From NCBI GenBank assembly GCA_915070235.1, contig CAJZFM010000165.1, forward strand, positions 1-5,403: 5,403 nt of DNA, given 5' to 3'. This document shows, one piece after another, positions 5,313-5,403 of this stretch; position 1 is the first letter of the stretch; every line of letters starts with the position of its first letter. The notes under the pieces were generated by a model that searched no databases, was not told the origin of the DNA, and saw only the letters and a program-made list of their open reading frames with translations. The DNA comes from an uncultured Capnocytophaga sp. (GTDB lineage: Bacteria; Bacteroidota; Bacteroidia; Flavobacteriales; Flavobacteriaceae). The position numbers were made by a program, and so were the translations under genes.

Positions 5313-5385
5313 AAAATCTGCGTGAATCACAACAGCACAATTACACCAACATAGAAAATCTGTGAAATCCGTGAAAATCAGTGGG
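5313..5385. repeat. Short degenerate repeats (AAAATCTG / TCnGTGAAA units)
   Basis: AAAATCTG occurs at 5313 and again at 5355. From 5359 three near 10-base units follow each other: TCTGTGAAA, TCCGTGAAAA, TCAGTGGGAG. Related GTGAAATCCGTGAAAATC strings are, from memory, frequent non-coding repeats in Bacteroidota genomes; I could not confirm this here. No CRISPR-like spacing is present. Confidence 0.45.
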
Positions 5386-5403
5386 AGCTTTCGTTATATC
5401 GAA

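Larger units (their letters stand above)
4919..5403. other. Non-coding region at the right end
   Basis: No frame on either strand has a supported start and protein-like composition over these 485 bases. The minus strand is open from the right edge for only 20 codons. The region holds the TA promoter (4993-5025), the 120-base inverted-repeat element (5041-5160), two hairpins and the short repeats. Between 5181 and 5292 I see nothing certain apart from a 4-bp CCAA/TTGG pair and an ACGT-rich patch near 5230-5253. Confidence 0.7.

Noticed and set aside
5313..5385. CRISPR-like array
   Set aside because: The units are about 10 bases, degenerate and lack spacers; no cas genes are nearby.
5344..5403. 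Minus-strand frame open from the right edge for 20 codons as the end of an off-window gene
   Set aside because: Too short to judge, and it overlaps the short repeats, which suggests non-coding DNA.

Overview
The window is AT-rich and contains no RNA genes. Every gene I can support lies on the minus strand. Several traits point to Bacteroidota, probably a Capnocytophaga-like member of the Flavobacteriia: short Lys/Ile/Tyr/Glu-rich lipoproteins and a secreted YD-repeat protein, a likely TATATTTG (TAnnTTTG) -7 box, and the absence of Shine-Dalgarno sequences. The phylum is fairly secure; the genus is a guess from style, not from a database search.

Layout from left to right, with all genes reading leftward. 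(1) Positions 1-322 hold the 5' part of a lipoprotein gene that runs off the left edge. (2) Positions 323-560 are non-coding and hold a leader repeat, a hairpin and a short copy of the toxin/antitoxin junction. (3) Positions 561-845 are a truncated AlbA/Schlafen-type ATP-binding protein gene. (4) Positions 909-1931 are a complete lipoprotein, a paralogue of (1), and its leader is 54/60 identical to that of (1). (5) Positions 2022-3173 are a secreted YD/RHS-like repeat protein. (6) Positions 3243-3551 are a small unknown protein. (7) Positions 3639-3800 are a C-terminal gene fragment without a start codon. (8) Positions 3832-4918 are a toxin-antitoxin pair: a zeta-family kinase preceded by, and overlapping 14 bases with, a small helical protein that is the candidate antitoxin. 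(9) Positions 4919-5403 are non-coding, with a probable promoter for the pair, a 120-base element with nested inverted repeats, and short repeats.

Functionally this looks like an accessory region shaped by duplication and decay: tandem lipoproteins with copied leaders, two truncated genes, a TA module and a possible TA relic. The clearest mechanistic call is the zeta toxin, with Walker A, Asp, Glu-Gly-Thr and two-Arg motifs intact. Its partner does not resemble epsilon, PezA or any HTH antitoxin by eye, so it is the best candidate for something undescribed. The second candidate is the structured element at 5041-5160, just upstream of the TA promoter.
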